Source: Trichomonas vaginalis G3
Lineage: Eukaryota > Parabasalia > Trichomonadida > Trichomonadidae
Assembly (NCBI RefSeq): GCF_026262505.1
Contig: NC_067203.1
Location: forward strand, 10,354,001-10,418,000
Length of the DNA stretch: 64,000 nucleotides
Direction: 5' to 3'
The notes under the pieces: model-generated
Told to the model about the DNA's origin: nothing
Databases searched by the model: none
The model's input: only the letters and a program-made list of their open reading frames with translations
Part shown: one piece after another, positions 20,446 to 31,937 of the stretch
Layout: the number at the start of each line of letters is the position of its first letter
Position numbering within the stretch: position 1 is the stretch's first letter
Translations under genes and position numbers: made by a program

Positions 20446-21403
20446 CGAAGCTTACTCAACACAGCATGAAGCAGTTTCTAATACACAATCTTACTAGTGG
20501 TGTTTCGGTCGCCAGCGCTCTCATAGGGGTGCTGATTTCAAAAACCACTACTTCAAATTATTCAACAATACTCAATGCAGCATGAAGCAGCTACTACTGC
20601 TGTATCTTACTGGTAGTGTTTTGGTCGTTGGCTCTTGCACAGTCTCTCAGATTTTCAAAATTTTTTTTTCAACACTATCTTGTTTCGCTCTCAGAAAGCT
20701 ATCCTACAAAGACATCGAAGCTTACTCAACACAGCATGAAGCAGTTTCTAATACACAATCTTACTAGTGGTGTTTCGGTCGCCAGCGCTCTCATAGGGGT
20801 GCTGATTTCAAAAACCACTACTTCAAATTATTCAACAATACTCAATGCAGCATGAAGCAGCTACTACTGCTGTATCTTACTGGTAGTGTTTTGGTCGTTG
20901 GCTCTTGCACAGTCTCTCAGATTTTCAAAATTTTTTTTTCAACACTATCTTGTTTCGCTCTCAGAAAGCTATCCTACAAAGACATCGAAGCTTACTCAAC
21001 ACAGCATGAAGCAGTTTCTAATACACAATCTTACTAGTGGTGTTTCGGTCGCCAGCGCTCTCATAGGGGTGCTGATTTCAAAAACCACTACTTCAAATTA
21101 TTCAACAATACTCAATGCAGCATGAAGCAGCTACTACTGCTGTATCTTACTGGTAGTGTTTTGGTCGTTGGCTCTTGCACAGTCTCTCAGATTTTCAAAA
21201 TTTTTTTCAACACTATCTTGTTTCGCTCTCAGAAAGCTATCCTACAAAGACATCGAAGCTTACTCAACACAGCATGAAGCAGTTTCTAATACACAATCTT
21301 ACTAGTGTGTTTCGGTCGCCAGCGCTCTCATAGGGGTGCTGATTTCAAAAACCACTACTTCAAATTATTCAACAATACTCAATGCAGCATGAAGCAGTTT
21401 CTA
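20446..21403. repeat. 270-bp satellite, ~3.5 copies
   Basis: The block CGAAGCTTACTCAAC recurs at 20446, 20716, 20986 and 21254, i.e. period 270 (268 for the last interval, from a shorter T run). Each unit consists of two diverged halves, both starting CAGCATGAAGCAG and continuing through a TCTTACT-GG-GTGTTT-CGGTCG type block. It is thus a dimeric higher-order repeat. Short open frames inside it repeat with the unit and are not genes. Confidence 0.9.
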
Positions 21404-21705
21404 ATAAATATATACATATATAAATATATACATATATAAATATATACATATATAAATATATACATATATAAATATATATATATATAAAATATACATATAT
21501 AAATATATACATATATAAATATATACATATATAAATATATACATATATAAATATATACATATATAAATATATACATATATAAATATATGCATATATAAAT
21601 ATATACATATATAAATATATACATATATAAATATATACATATATAAATATATGCATATATAAATATATACATATATACATATATATATAAATATATAAAT
21701 AACAA
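21404..21705. repeat. AT microsatellite/minisatellite, 16-bp unit
   Basis: About 300 bp of a 16-bp unit AAATATATACATATAT repeated some 18 times with a few variants. Reading frames through it (all Ile/Tyr/Met) are artefacts. Confidence 0.95.
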
Positions 21706-21790
21706 AATACAATCAAAAAATAGTGTTTGGTAATTTAAGGTTAAGTGTCACTTTTTCTAGTGTCACTTTTTCGTAAATTCTACCACACTC

Positions 21791-21872
21791 CAAAAGAACA
21801 AGAGTTGGAGTACTTTAAGGCAAGATTCTTCCGAAATCTCTCATCGAATGAGAGACTTCGGAAGGACCTTGC
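21791..21872 (+). repeat. 82-bp direct repeat, copy 2 (contains hairpin)
   Basis: Identical to 20064..20145, including the 53-nt hairpin at 21820..21872. The sequence after it (CAAATCCTTGAACGCC) differs from that after copy 1. No gene was recognised from here to the Polinton end at 22169. Confidence 0.8.
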
Positions 21873-22162
21873 CAAATCCTTGAACGCCAATATCCTTGGA
21901 ACTGAGCTAGAACCAGGGAGAAGTAGCATACTATAGAGCACGATGGTAATCTCGGAAATGCTTATATCGCCCCAAGCACAATATTTAAGAAGTCTAACTC
22001 ATATATACAAGAAGTCAGGCTGAATAGATATTGTGCATATGGTTTGCAGAACTCTCATGATATTTAAAATTCATGTTATCCCAAAAAGGTGACACTTTGG
22101 GTGTATCGTCCATCCCAGGGATGCAAAAATCACATCACCTTGGATCTATATTTCAGAACAGC

Positions 22163-22168
22163 CTTAAC
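22163..22168. repeat. Target site duplication CTTAAC, left copy
   Basis: CTTAAC directly before the Polinton A2 terminus AGTAGTAG is repeated at 41516..41521 directly after the other terminus. Six bases is the usual Polinton duplication length, so the element ends are fixed exactly. Confidence 0.92.
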
Positions 22169-22523
22169 AGTAGTAGATATGACGGGTTGTGTGACTTTTT
22201 TTGTAAACGTAAGAATTCATACAATATCGAGCGATTTTATATCATTTTTTTTAACATATGAAGTAAAAAATATATGATTCTTACGGTTTTTATTCTTACG
22301 TTTTTGAATAAATCAAGATTTAAAAAATTTTCAAAATTGTAAGGCATTTACACTCAGCCCAAACATAATGAAATAAACCATTAAAAAATTAACATTAATT
22401 TTAAAAGAAGCTATATATAGATGATGTCAGATATTCCGCGATTAATTAAACATTGTTTAAATCCTGAATGGGTTTAAAGACCTCATAAACGAGTAAAAAA
22501 TAAACTTCTTACGAAAAATTAAA
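22169..22523 (+). repeat. Left terminal inverted repeat of Polinton A2 (355 bp)
   Basis: Matches the reverse complement of 41161..41515 over 355 bp without a difference that I could find. It begins AGTAGTAGATATGACGGG. Confidence 0.93.
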
Positions 22524-22565
22524 ACTTAGTTATGTTTATTATTTTATTTTTTTATTTTGTATGAA

Positions 22566-23672
22566 ATGAGCGTCAAAACTAACAGCGTTAAAAAATTAGG
22601 ATTCACAAACGAGGAAATAAAGGATATATTAGAGGAGGTGGGTTATGAAGTTGATAAATATTATTTAAGAAATTGTAAAAAATTCGCGGAGTTATTAAAT
22701 GATTTAGATTATGATGGAAAAATGAATAAAGATGATGTTATAAATTTCTTATATCCTACATCTGAAGAAGAAAAACCTAAAGAACCTGATGTTTTCCCTG
22801 AATATTATGAAGAACGGATTAAAGATGATGAATACAATGAAATTGAAAGACTGAAAAAAATAAGAGATGAAATAGATGAAAAAATTAAGGAATTAAGAGA
22901 AGTTGAAAAATATAATGAAAATGAAGTAGAGGGTTTAATGAATATCCCAGCTTCAGAATCAGAAGTTCAGAAATCTCATGAAGAAAGATATAAAAATTAT
23001 GTCTCAGAATCAACACAAAATTTATTAGATGGTGAAATAGACGAAACACTTTCAGAAGAAGGTACTAAATTTATTCGTAAACATAAGTTACAATTTATTG
23101 ATAATGAAGAATACCCCTGTATCCTACTTTCACCACCTTTAGATTCCGAAAAATTCAAAAAAGCTCTTAAAAACGTGACATATGCAACTAATACGATTAA
23201 GAAAGAAGATCATGATATTTACACAAATTATTATTTAAATAAATGCACAGGTGTTGATAAAGTTTTTGATTTATTAGATAAAATATCAAAAGAAACCATT
23301 GGAACCTATAAAATTTTGTGTGATTGTGGTTTCATTATTGAAGATACCAATAATGTTTCATATGAAAGAACAGCACCGAAGGAAGACGAAGTGGAAAGGT
23401 CTATACCATTCGTTATTAAGAATATAAAAGATATGAAAACGTATAAGCATTATATTTATTCATTTATTTCAGAAAAAATGGAAGCAACCCATAAAACATC
23501 TTCTCATCATTTTATAGCTATTCATACATTCCTTTTCAAAGTTGTGAAATTAAATAAGACAGGAATTAGATTTAATGTATCAGGGTACGCATTCTTGAGT
23601 AAATTAAAATGTATTCGTCACGTCGCAGATGATAAAAATTTATGTGTTCTTAATTCATTTTATGGGCTTTAA
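22566..23672 (+). CDS. Unknown 368-aa protein of Polinton A2
   Basis: The whole copy, 368 residues from the ATG at 22566 (MSVKTNSVKKLGFTNEEIKD...). The N-terminal ~130 residues hold an EF-hand-like stretch (DLDYDGKMNKDDVINFL) followed by a charged coiled-coil region (IERLKKIRDEIDEKIKEL). The C-terminal half is a compact domain with scattered Cys, including KILCDCGFIIED, and a conserved end (DDKNLCVLNSFYGL). No family was recognised. It is the first gene inside the terminal repeat and is 47 bp upstream of the polymerase, in the same direction. This fixed neighbourhood suggests a replication partner (terminal protein is one possibility), but no sequence feature proves it. The leader is the shared T-rich family signal. 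Confidence 0.7.
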   Translation: MSVKTNSVKKLGFTNEEIKDILEEVGYEVDKYYLRNCKKFAELLNDLDYDGKMNKDDVINFLYPTSEEEKPKEPDVFPEYYEERIKDDEYNEIERLKKIRDEIDEKIKELREVEKYNENEVEGLMNIPASESEVQKSHEERYKNYVSESTQNLLDGEIDETLSEEGTKFIRKHKLQFIDNEEYPCILLSPPLDSEKFKKALKNVTYATNTIKKEDHDIYTNYYLNKCTGVDKVFDLLDKISKETIGTYKILCDCGFIIEDTNNVSYERTAPKEDEVERSIPFVIKNIKDMKTYKHYIYSFISEKMEATHKTSSHHFIAIHTFLFKVVKLNKTGIRFNVSGYAFLSKLKCIRHVADDKNLCVLNSFYGL

Positions 23673-23719
23673 AAAATAAACTTATTTTTATTTATTTTTA
23701 ATTTTTTATTCTTACATAA

Positions 23720-26700
23720 ATGAACAAAAACGGAACAGCTAAAATGAATGATAATCAAATTAGAGCAGAAGGTAGAAGGTTATTTAAACGCTTCTATAAC
23801 ATTCCTGATGTTAATCCTAAAACCGTAGAAGCTATTTAAATGAAGCAATAGATGCATATGAAGGGTTTGACATTTCATCAGAAAGTGAGAGATTAGCGAG
23901 AATGTTAAATGTTAATATTGATTTCTATTATTGTGATCCTCAACCAGAAGACGTGGACATAAATAAGGTAGACTTTCCATTAGTGGAATCAATAATGATA
24001 GATCCAGAATTTGAAACAGTAAATATTTTATTAACACAGAGTCCATGTGGAAAACTTCACGCTGACAGAATAACAGACGTTGAAGCACTCACCGGCTATA
24101 AAGTTTGTCCATATTGTAAAGAAGAAGTTTATTCTATCCGTGATGATCCAGAAAGGAAAAACCAAAGAAGATTTTTAAAGCATTGTGAGAAATGTAAAGA
24201 AAATAATGGAAGATTAATTCAAGACGTTCAGTTGCAAAAGACACAGCAACCATATGCACCACATATTACGAAACAGAAGATATATCAGTGGTTATTAGCT
24301 CACAATTTGCAGAAATATTATAAACCGACAAGATATTATATTACTTTTGACTTTGAAACATTAGAGACTAAAGAAGAATTACAACTTTCTGAGTGTGCAA
24401 CTTTGAATGCTTACTTAAAACCATTCATGGTATCATCAACGGTTAAATTAAACGATAAAACATATACGAGGAATTTTTGCTTAACTTCGAGTGATTCTTT
24501 TATTTCTGATTGGATTGAGTTTTTATTTTCAACCTGTTCATTAGTTGTTGAATCAAATATGAGTCAATACAATGAATTATTGAAGTCGCAAACGGCGGGA
24601 CTTTGTCCCATACATTAAATGAAAAACAAAGGAAGCATTTAAAGAACTTCTAGATGAGGAATTCAATAAAGTGAATATCATAGGTTTTAATTCGGGAAAG
24701 TTTGATTTAAATTTAATTCTTCGTGATTTAAACACTGCAAAATGGAAAATAAAATCAATGCTGGGTTCATCTTCACAATTTAAGCAAATCATTGTAAAGA
24801 AAACAAACGTTCCATATGAATTGAGATTTATTGACATCAAAATTATATAGCGGGTGGGACATTAGACCAATTCACTCAAGATTTCGGAAACAATAAATCA
24901 CGTGTTAAATCCTTTTTCCCTTATCAATTCATCACATGGGAAATTACGAAGAAGAATTATATAAAGAGGAACCATTCACGAAAGATTCATTTTATTCAGC
25001 ATTAACCCAAGAAACTATATCAGATAGTGATTATCAAATATATCTCAATGATGCTAAAAATTTTAAGAATAGATTAGAATATTTTATTCATTATTGCAAT
25101 AAAGATGTTGAAATTATGATTGACCCAATCGATAAAATTATTGAAGAAACATTTGTTTATAAAATTGACACGCTTCATAATCTTTCTTTATCATCGAATG
25201 CTTCAATGATTCGTTACGCTTTAGCATATAAAGACTTTAATCCTAATGAAAAATATCCTGAGGAAGAGATAGAATCAAGTTTTGAATTAACGAAAAAGTA
25301 TTGGAAATATAAAATTGAATCATATAAGAAACAAGATGAAAAAGCAGAAAGGGATACTAAAAATAATGTTTCAATGGATGATTTTCAAATTATCACGATT
25401 TAATCCTTTCATCTAAATGCAAAATGTGTGGTAAAGCGTTTACATATGCAAATAAACCAACATTGGATAGAATCGATAATGAAAAACCACATACCAAAGA
25501 AAATTGTCAGTTAATGTGTTGTTATTGCAATGTCGTAAAATCAAATAAAGATGAAGATGTTCAACGTTTAAGAATCAATTTAAGAAATTATGCATTAAAA
25601 AATAATTTACCAATGACTTTAGATTCAGTTGAAGCTTATCACATTCTCCGTAATGGAATTACTGGTGGTTTATCAAATGTTCAACATAGAGTAAATCTTA
25701 AAGGAATCACGCACATTAATAAACTTGCATATAATCCAGAAACTAAAACTGTATCAAATGAGGACACCACCAACATTATGACTCATTTCGTTGGGTTGAT
25801 TTTAATTCATTATATCCTTCATCATTTTCATCTAATCCTCATGATTTCATTCAATATACTGACCATAAAATGTATATGCCGGGAAGATTGAATGGTGTTA
25901 TCATTTGTGATACAGCAACAAAGAAAGCAAAAGCACTGGGAATAATTAAGAAGAAAAATACTTTATTCGTGGCTGAAGTAAAGGGTCACATTGATGAAAA
26001 ATACATTAATGATTACATAAACTTTTTACCGATAATAAGAAACTTAGATATTATCACAGATGAAAAAACAATTGGCAGTTTTATGTATAATTACATGAAA
26101 TCAAACAATCTACCGGTTGACCAGAAACAGAGGAAATTAACTCAGTTAGCATCAACACACAACCAATATCAACCATTTTCTTCTTATTATCTTTGGTATC
26201 TAATAGACAGATTTCATTTTATCATCGATGACATTCAATCAATTTTAACATTTATGAAAAACACTTTTTTAATGAATTTGCGAACAAATTTATGAAAGAC
26301 AAAAGGCTGAATTAGAAGGAAATAAAGGAAAAAGTTTATTTTGCAAGATTTCACTTAATGGATCATATGGTTACGATGCAATGAATACACAAAATTACGC
26401 AAAGACTAAAATAATGAATGCACAGAAGGCACGCGTTGCATGTATGTCAAATAAGTTTAAAAACATAAGAGAAATAGGTGAGATACATATCAAGTGATGC
26501 TTAAGATAGATTTTATAGATGTGATACATGTTTACAAGAGGCATTCTTCACTTTAGATAATGCTAAATACTGGTATTTAGTTTTCATTTATGATTTTATG
26601 TATAAATGCATGAATGTTAATCGTTTTCATTTCATTGAAGGTGATACTGATTCATCTTATTGGGCAATCGCTGGCGACCCAAATCTTCCTAACACTCAAG

Positions 26701-27166
26701 CATTTCAAGCAATTGTTACCGATAAACAATTTTATGATAAAAACATTTTCAAATTCGCACCATTTGATTTCTTCTTTTTGATGAGAAATTTAAACCTAAA
26801 TTAAAGAATAAAGCTGAAGAAAAAGCACATGAGAAGAAGTTATTGGGTTTAGCAATTGAGAAACAAGGTGATAACATGGTTGCTTTATGCCCAAGTGTTA
26901 TACATCATTCAACGGTTCAATTGATGGAAGTGATTTTAAAAAGATTGCACAAAAAATGAAAGGTTAGTTTACGACAAAATAAACAATTAACACCTAAAAA
27001 TTATTTGGATATAATAAATGATAAAGTGATATTTGATGGTCAGAATATTAATTTACAACTTAAAAACGGGTCAATGACTCGCTTAACAATCGGTAAGACT
27101 GCATTAACAGGAGCACACACTAAGGCTGTATGTTGTGAAAATGGATGTTGTATGCCATTTATTTAA
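23720..27166 (+). pseudogene. DNA polymerase B (pPolB) of Polinton A2 with HNH-like insert, broken
   Basis: Visible parts in order: N-terminal domain with CPYCKEE; Exo I (YYITFDFETLE) near 24330; Exo II (GFNSGKFDLN) near 24690; Exo III (YCNKDVEI) near 25095; an HNH/endonuclease-VII-like zinc block with two CxxC pairs and TLDRIDN at about 25420..25560; a DFNSLYPS-type motif A near 25800; motif B (SLNGSYGYD) near 26355; motif C (EGDTDSSYW) near 26640; and a C-terminal domain with a CxxxxCC pattern. This is the replicative polymerase of the element. It is broken several times. The neighbours are the 368-aa unknown upstream and the integrase downstream, all in one direction. Confidence 0.9.
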
Positions 27167-27291
27167 TACAATTTAAAATTTTATTTTTAATAAAATGCCA
27201 CAGAAGAGACAAAAGGAACCTTAATGATGGTTTTGATACTATGATTCAAAGAGGTGGGCACCCTTAAAACACTTATTTTATTTTTATATAA

Positions 27292-28793
27292 ATGAATAAC
27301 AGATTTAAAAAATTTAATTATGATTTAGTACTTAATCAAAATTTTCTTATTATTATGAATTAAAATCATATCTCCAAAAATATAATAAAAATATAACGGG
27401 TGATGATGGATTATTATTATCCGTATTATAAAAATGAAATTTTGAAATATCATGATAAAATAATTTCTAAAATTAAAGACAAAATTAAAAATAATGAATA
27501 TACAAAGGAAAAAACTAAATCACAACTTAAACAATTGAAAGATTTCAAAAATAAAGTATTAACAGAAGAAGATATTGATGAATTATATAAATTATATAAT
27601 CATGAGCCGCAAAAAACAAAGGAACAAAAGGCAAAACACCCAGGTCCTTCAGACCATAAATGAAGCACAAGCTTTAATTTATGATTCATTAGTTAAACCA
27701 TATTCAGCCCGACTTTTAAATGAAGATCAACTTTTGGAATTCATCCTTCAACATAAACTCGAAGCGGGAAAGTATATCAAACCTTTATATACAGCATATT
27801 TAAAACAAATGAATAGAATACATCCAGAATTAATGAGGGGAATGAAATCCAAAATCAAAGCAGATAAAATTAAACCACTTGCAACACCAAAACCTCCAAC
27901 GACAGTACCTCCTCCTCCTTCAGTTAATCCTTCATCATTCACTTTATTATATCCATTTCAAACATTAAAGAAGCAAAAAGATTTTAAAAAGGATTTCAAG
28001 ATATTAAATAAACCAATTGACCCAAAAATTCAACCGTTAAAGGAAAAATTTAGTCGCCCTTCATTTGCTCCATATCCATATTCATACGAAATCGATCATC
28101 TGGAATATTCAAAAGGAAACGTTACTTATTTATTTGCCATTAACATTAACACTAGATATTTATATTGCATTCCAGTGAAAGGGAAAACAGAACAGGAAAC
28201 AAGAAGGCTATACAATACTTACTAGATCATGAAAGAGTAGATAATATCAGGGGTGATGGTGATAAAGGATTTCAGGCAGCTATGGCTCATTATTTCCCAC
28301 AAATTAATTTTTTCTTTTCATCCTCTCCATATACGTTTCATAATAAAATAGTTGATGCGGTAATGAGAACTCTTAGAGATGCGTTAGGGTTAACGGTCAG
28401 ATATACTGGGATGGAAATCATGACTCCATCATACAACAGTTAGTATATTATTACAATAATACATGGCATAGAACTATAAACATGAAACCAGTGGAAATGA
28501 AAAATGATATTTCAAAAGAATGGGAATATATTAGAAAGCAAATGGAAAGGTTGAATGATGTTAAACGTGAACAAATTAATTCGGGGCTCATGAATTTTAA
28601 ACAAGGGGATAAAGTTTTGATTCATCTCGATTATGGAAAAACTGATAAATCAATGACAAAAAGAAGACGAAGATTTGACACAATAGCTGAATTTGTTAGA
28701 TATATTAACGGCAATGCATTAGTTGAAGTTGACAATAAATTAATAGAAATTCCGATTTATTTTATTACTCCATTATATTTAAATAATATTTAA
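27292..28793 (+). pseudogene. Retroviral-type integrase of Polinton A2, broken
   Basis: An N-terminal Lys/Gln-rich helical region is followed by a short Pro-rich linker (PPTTVPPPPSVNPSS), the DDE-type core (PYSYEIDHLEY, then RGDGDKGF, then a helix with MRTLRDALG) and a basic C-terminal segment with a small barrel-like end (ALVEVDNKLIEIPIYFITP). By family knowledge it integrates the element, yielding the 6-bp duplication seen here. It is broken a few times. The ATG at 27292 follows TTTATTTTTATATAAATG. Confidence 0.87.
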
Positions 28794-28813
28794 TTTTTTT
28801 TATTTCGTAAGAA

Positions 28814-29062
28814 ATGAGTGACAATGAATATAAAAAGAAACTAAACAGAATTAAATCAAAAATATGCTATTACAAAAAGAAGCCGCAATGCGGTGGGGCT
28901 GAAAACGATAAAGAGAGGAAAGAAATAATCGAAAAATTAGAAACTTACCGTTCAATCCTTAAACTGAGTGAAGCAAAAATAAAAGAATTTAATAGAATAA
29001 ATAAATTGATTGGAAGAGATGAATTTAATAAAGATGAATTTTTAAACTCAATCCAAATTTAA
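28814..29062 (+). CDS. Small Lys-rich 82-aa protein of Polinton A2
   Basis: Homologue of the 98-aa ORF of A1 (2081..2377), 21 bases after the integrase, with its own T-rich leader ending TTTCGTAAGAAATG. Mostly helical and basic (KKLNRIKSKICYYKKKPQCGG, then a Glu/Lys-rich helix). Conserved in both copies; function unknown. Confidence 0.6.
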   Translation: MSDNEYKKKLNRIKSKICYYKKKPQCGGAENDKERKEIIEKLETYRSILKLSEAKIKEFNRINKLIGRDEFNKDEFLNSIQI

Positions 29063-29087
29063 TTTTTATTCCTCTTCCCGAACCCTT

Positions 29088-29231
29088 CTAGGTTCTTCTT
29101 TCCATCATTACTACATAACCGCATCTTCTCGGTTTTCGTGGTTTGTTGTTTTTAATTCGTTCTTGCATCATTTTTATCATTTCCTCCCTTGTTATGATTC
29201 GTGGTAAATTTTGAGCTTGTGGGGTATCCAT
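29088..29231 (-). CDS. Small basic 47-aa ORF of Polinton A2
   Basis: The ATG is at 29229..29231 (minus strand) and the protein begins MDTPQAQNLPRIITREE, homologous to the 54-aa ORF at 1899..2063 of A1. It is convergent with the 82-aa ORF. The leader (minus strand) reads ATTTTATTTTTATATAAATG. Function unknown. Confidence 0.5.
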   Translation of the reverse strand: MDTPQAQNLPRIITREEMIKMMQERIKNNKPRKPRRCGYVVMMERRT

Positions 29232-29287
29232 TTATATAAAAATAAAATTTTGTTATCAGTTATTTTATCGTTAATGGTTTTTAGGTT

Positions 29288-29537
29288 ATTCAATAATTAA
29301 TTATTTTTGAATAACTGAAGGTGTCACTATGTCACCATGTGTCACTCGGTTAATTAACTTCTCTGAAAAAATGAGACAACATGACATTTTGACAACACAG
29401 CAGGATTAAGGGGAAGGCACTTATGAAGCATTTTTGAATAACTGAAGGTGTCACTACGTCACCATGTGTCACTCGGTTAATTAACTTCTCTGAAAAAATG
29501 AGACAACATGACATTTTGACAACACAGCAGGATTAAT
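29288..29537. repeat. Left pair of ~120-bp repeats flanking the primase-helicase (inverted relative to right pair)
   Basis: Two direct copies at about 29288..29410 and 29431..29537, with GTGTCAC-type motifs in a row (GGTGTCACTATGTCACC). They are reverse complements of the copies at 31938..32066 and 32098..32225 on the other side of the gene, so the primase-helicase lies between inverted repeats. Confidence 0.8.
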
Positions 29538-29561
29538 GCAAAAATAAATTCAAATCATACT

Positions 29562-31871
29562 TTATAAAGCTTCATTTACAGGTATTTCATCGTCAGTAAA
29601 TGAATCCTCATTATCGTTTGGTTCAACCTGTTTATATAATCCTTTCATTTCTTCTTTCAAAACATAACACCATGTTTGTTACCATCTATTCTTCTCTGTT
29701 TCTTATCACATTTATCTTTAATGCTCATTTGAAAGTTTTTGTCTTTCATGTCTGATGGTTTGCAGAATAGAGCATTTTTACACGTCATACCTGCACTCAA
29801 TTCATCATAATGTGTATTTATCCATACATCTAAAGGATTTGTTGATAATTCTATTAAATCTTGTTTGGCTTCAGTCATCGGTATGATTCGTACATTAAAT
29901 GATGAAAGGTCGTAATTGATAAAATATGTTAAAAGGTTATCATAAAATTCCTTTGTGCATGAATTCATCAAATTCTTGAAGTAATCAAATTGACCCTTAA
30001 ATTTACCATTGACCCTTAAAACTACGTATCTTCTGTCTCCAACTTCAATTTTGACAGGGTAGACGTTATTAGTTACGAAAATGAAATTGGCAACGTTCTG
30101 AGCAGTTCTTCTGGGTTGATTCTTTTCATTAATTCTAATCTCATTATCCGTAATAATTGATTTCAAAGCGTTGAAGTTTGCGAGTCTGTCTTCACCTACA
30201 TTCTTGAGTTCATTAAGTACAAGAAACATTTTATTCTCAACTACTGAATTGAAATTACCCGTTAGCTACCTATTTCGGTAATGTTTTTACATGAATAACC
30301 AGCGAGAAGTTCAGAAATAATGTCTGTAAATCTGTTTTTACCTGTTCCCTGAAGTCCTTTCAAAATAATTGCTGTTTCATTCTTGATTCCAGGATGTTGA
30401 ATCATTGATGCAATCCAGCCGAGTAATATTTATACACTTCATCGTTATTATCACAAATGGCTTCTTTAATGAAATTCATAAACATCTCAATTTTTGAGTA
30501 ATCTGGTTTTTCGAGAACGTTGTATTTATAACCCTGAAACGTTGAGAAAACATCTGGAGAATCAGATTTAAAGCAAACACCCTTAACGGTTAATGAAGAC
30601 AATTGATTTAGTAGTACGTCCCATGCTGTTATTGTTTTACCTTCTTCTTTAAATAATTTAATCATTTTGAGTGACTCTTTCATGTTTGATTGAAGAACGA
30701 ATGATATTTGATTCATTTTGTCGTGTATGTTGTAATCTTTCTGAATGAAGTATTTGTTTCCATAATCTACAAAACGGATTACACGTGATAAATCCTCAAT
30801 TACTTCAGAACTGTTTTTATACTGATGATTTTCAGCCTTGCGTCTAATATCTGTTATCAAAAACGAGTCATCAAGTTTTATATCAAATGTTATTTTTGGC
30901 TTACGTAATAAAGGTAAAACATATTCATCATAATATTCCTTTTGATAAAGTTTTAGAATCTTCACTAAAACAAATGGAGAAGTCATTAAATGTGCATATC
31001 TACTACGTGCTTTTTCAAAATTACTTTTTGCATTTTCAGTTAAGCTGCAGAAGTTATAAACGTTATCGTATGCTTCATTAATTAAATGATTAGGTAACGA
31101 ATTAATTGCTTGAAACAGTGTGAATAATGTAACTTCTTTTTCTAAATTCATGTTTCCACCGTCATTATGTACTTCAAAATCACTGATGCCATCAACTATG
31201 CTCTGGGCAAGTTTATCGTCAATGTTTTCATCTTTGTTTTCATTCATGATAGTCTTTATTTCTTCGTTCTTCTGTTCAACTCTTACCTTAATATTCAAAT
31301 CATTTAATATATCATTCACTGTTCTGGTTATGGTCGAGTCGTAACTTCCACGAATGAATGAGTATGTATTGATTGGTTCTATTGCATTCTTGCGAACTCT
31401 TGAATCAGCCATAACTACTAAAGAACGCTTTGAATCATCCATAGAAGTCATGATATCGATATCATAATCATTGCAGGAATAACATTTAATCATTCTGTTC
31501 GAAACTGCATAGAAGAAATTAGTGTTGCAATAAATGTGAAGACCTCCTGAAGCAGTTTTAACGATAACATCTTTATCCGAAAGTTTTGATAAAATATCTT
31601 TTCTAACTGTTTCTTTAAGTTCATCATTGTACGATTTATTGATATCAACATCTATAATCGTTAAATTTGAAATTTTATTTACTAATAAAGCTGTACCAGT
31701 TTTTCTTCCTCTTCCTCCATCGTGTTTGAGGTAGTTATGTAAATCAATCTTGTTTTCACCAATTCTTTCGTTGAGGGTTTTAGTTTCTGCCACAACTAAT
31801 TCCTCGGCTAATGAATCAATAAATTTTTCATCAGAAACGATATAGTTGCTGTTGTTGTTTGTTGCTGTCAT
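29562..31871 (-). pseudogene. Primase-SF3 helicase of Polinton A2, broken
   Basis: N-terminal prim-pol (archaeo-eukaryotic primase) signatures IIDVDIN and TASGGLHIYC are followed by a linker region, a Walker A block of the type GLQGTGKNRF and a D5/SF3-like C-terminal ATPase segment (RRTAQNVANFIFVTNN, GDRRYVVLRVNGKF). Such primase-helicases are usual in virophages, Polinton-like viruses and nucleocytoplasmic DNA viruses. It is encoded on the strand opposite to the polymerase in this copy and sits between inverted GTGACA-rich repeats. About two breaks. In A1 the same gene has the opposite orientation relative to the polymerase. Confidence 0.8.
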
Positions 31872-31937
31872 TTATATAGGAATAAAAAAATAAAAATAAT
31901 TTTAAAACTAACTTTATTTTTGGACTGCATCTTATTT

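Larger units (their letters stand above)
20155..21781. mobile_element. Possible non-autonomous DNA transposon filled with satellite and microsatellite
   Basis: The ends form a 22-bp inverted repeat with one mismatch: left 20155..20176 (starting AGAATTTTCG and ending AAAAAGTGACAC) and right 21760..21781. The interior has no ORF, only ~270 bp of AT-rich DNA, a 270-bp tandem repeat and an AT microsatellite. The terminal sequence resembles that of the nested element at 34769..36000 (both of the form CAGAA.TT....AAAAGTGAC), which suggests one family. No clean target duplication was found at the ends, and the 82-bp direct repeats lie just outside. This remains a hypothesis. Confidence 0.4.

Noticed and set aside
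20582-21125. Repeated 61-aa and 79-aa open frames
   Set aside because: They recur with the 270-bp satellite unit and have no independent support.
21369-21716. Open frames of Ile/Tyr/Met across the AT microsatellite
   Set aside because: They follow from the 16-bp repeat unit in every frame; no protein-like sequence.
20064-21872. LTR retroelement (82-bp direct repeats as LTRs)
   Set aside because: The repeats are too short, have no TG...CA ends, and the interior has no gag or pol.
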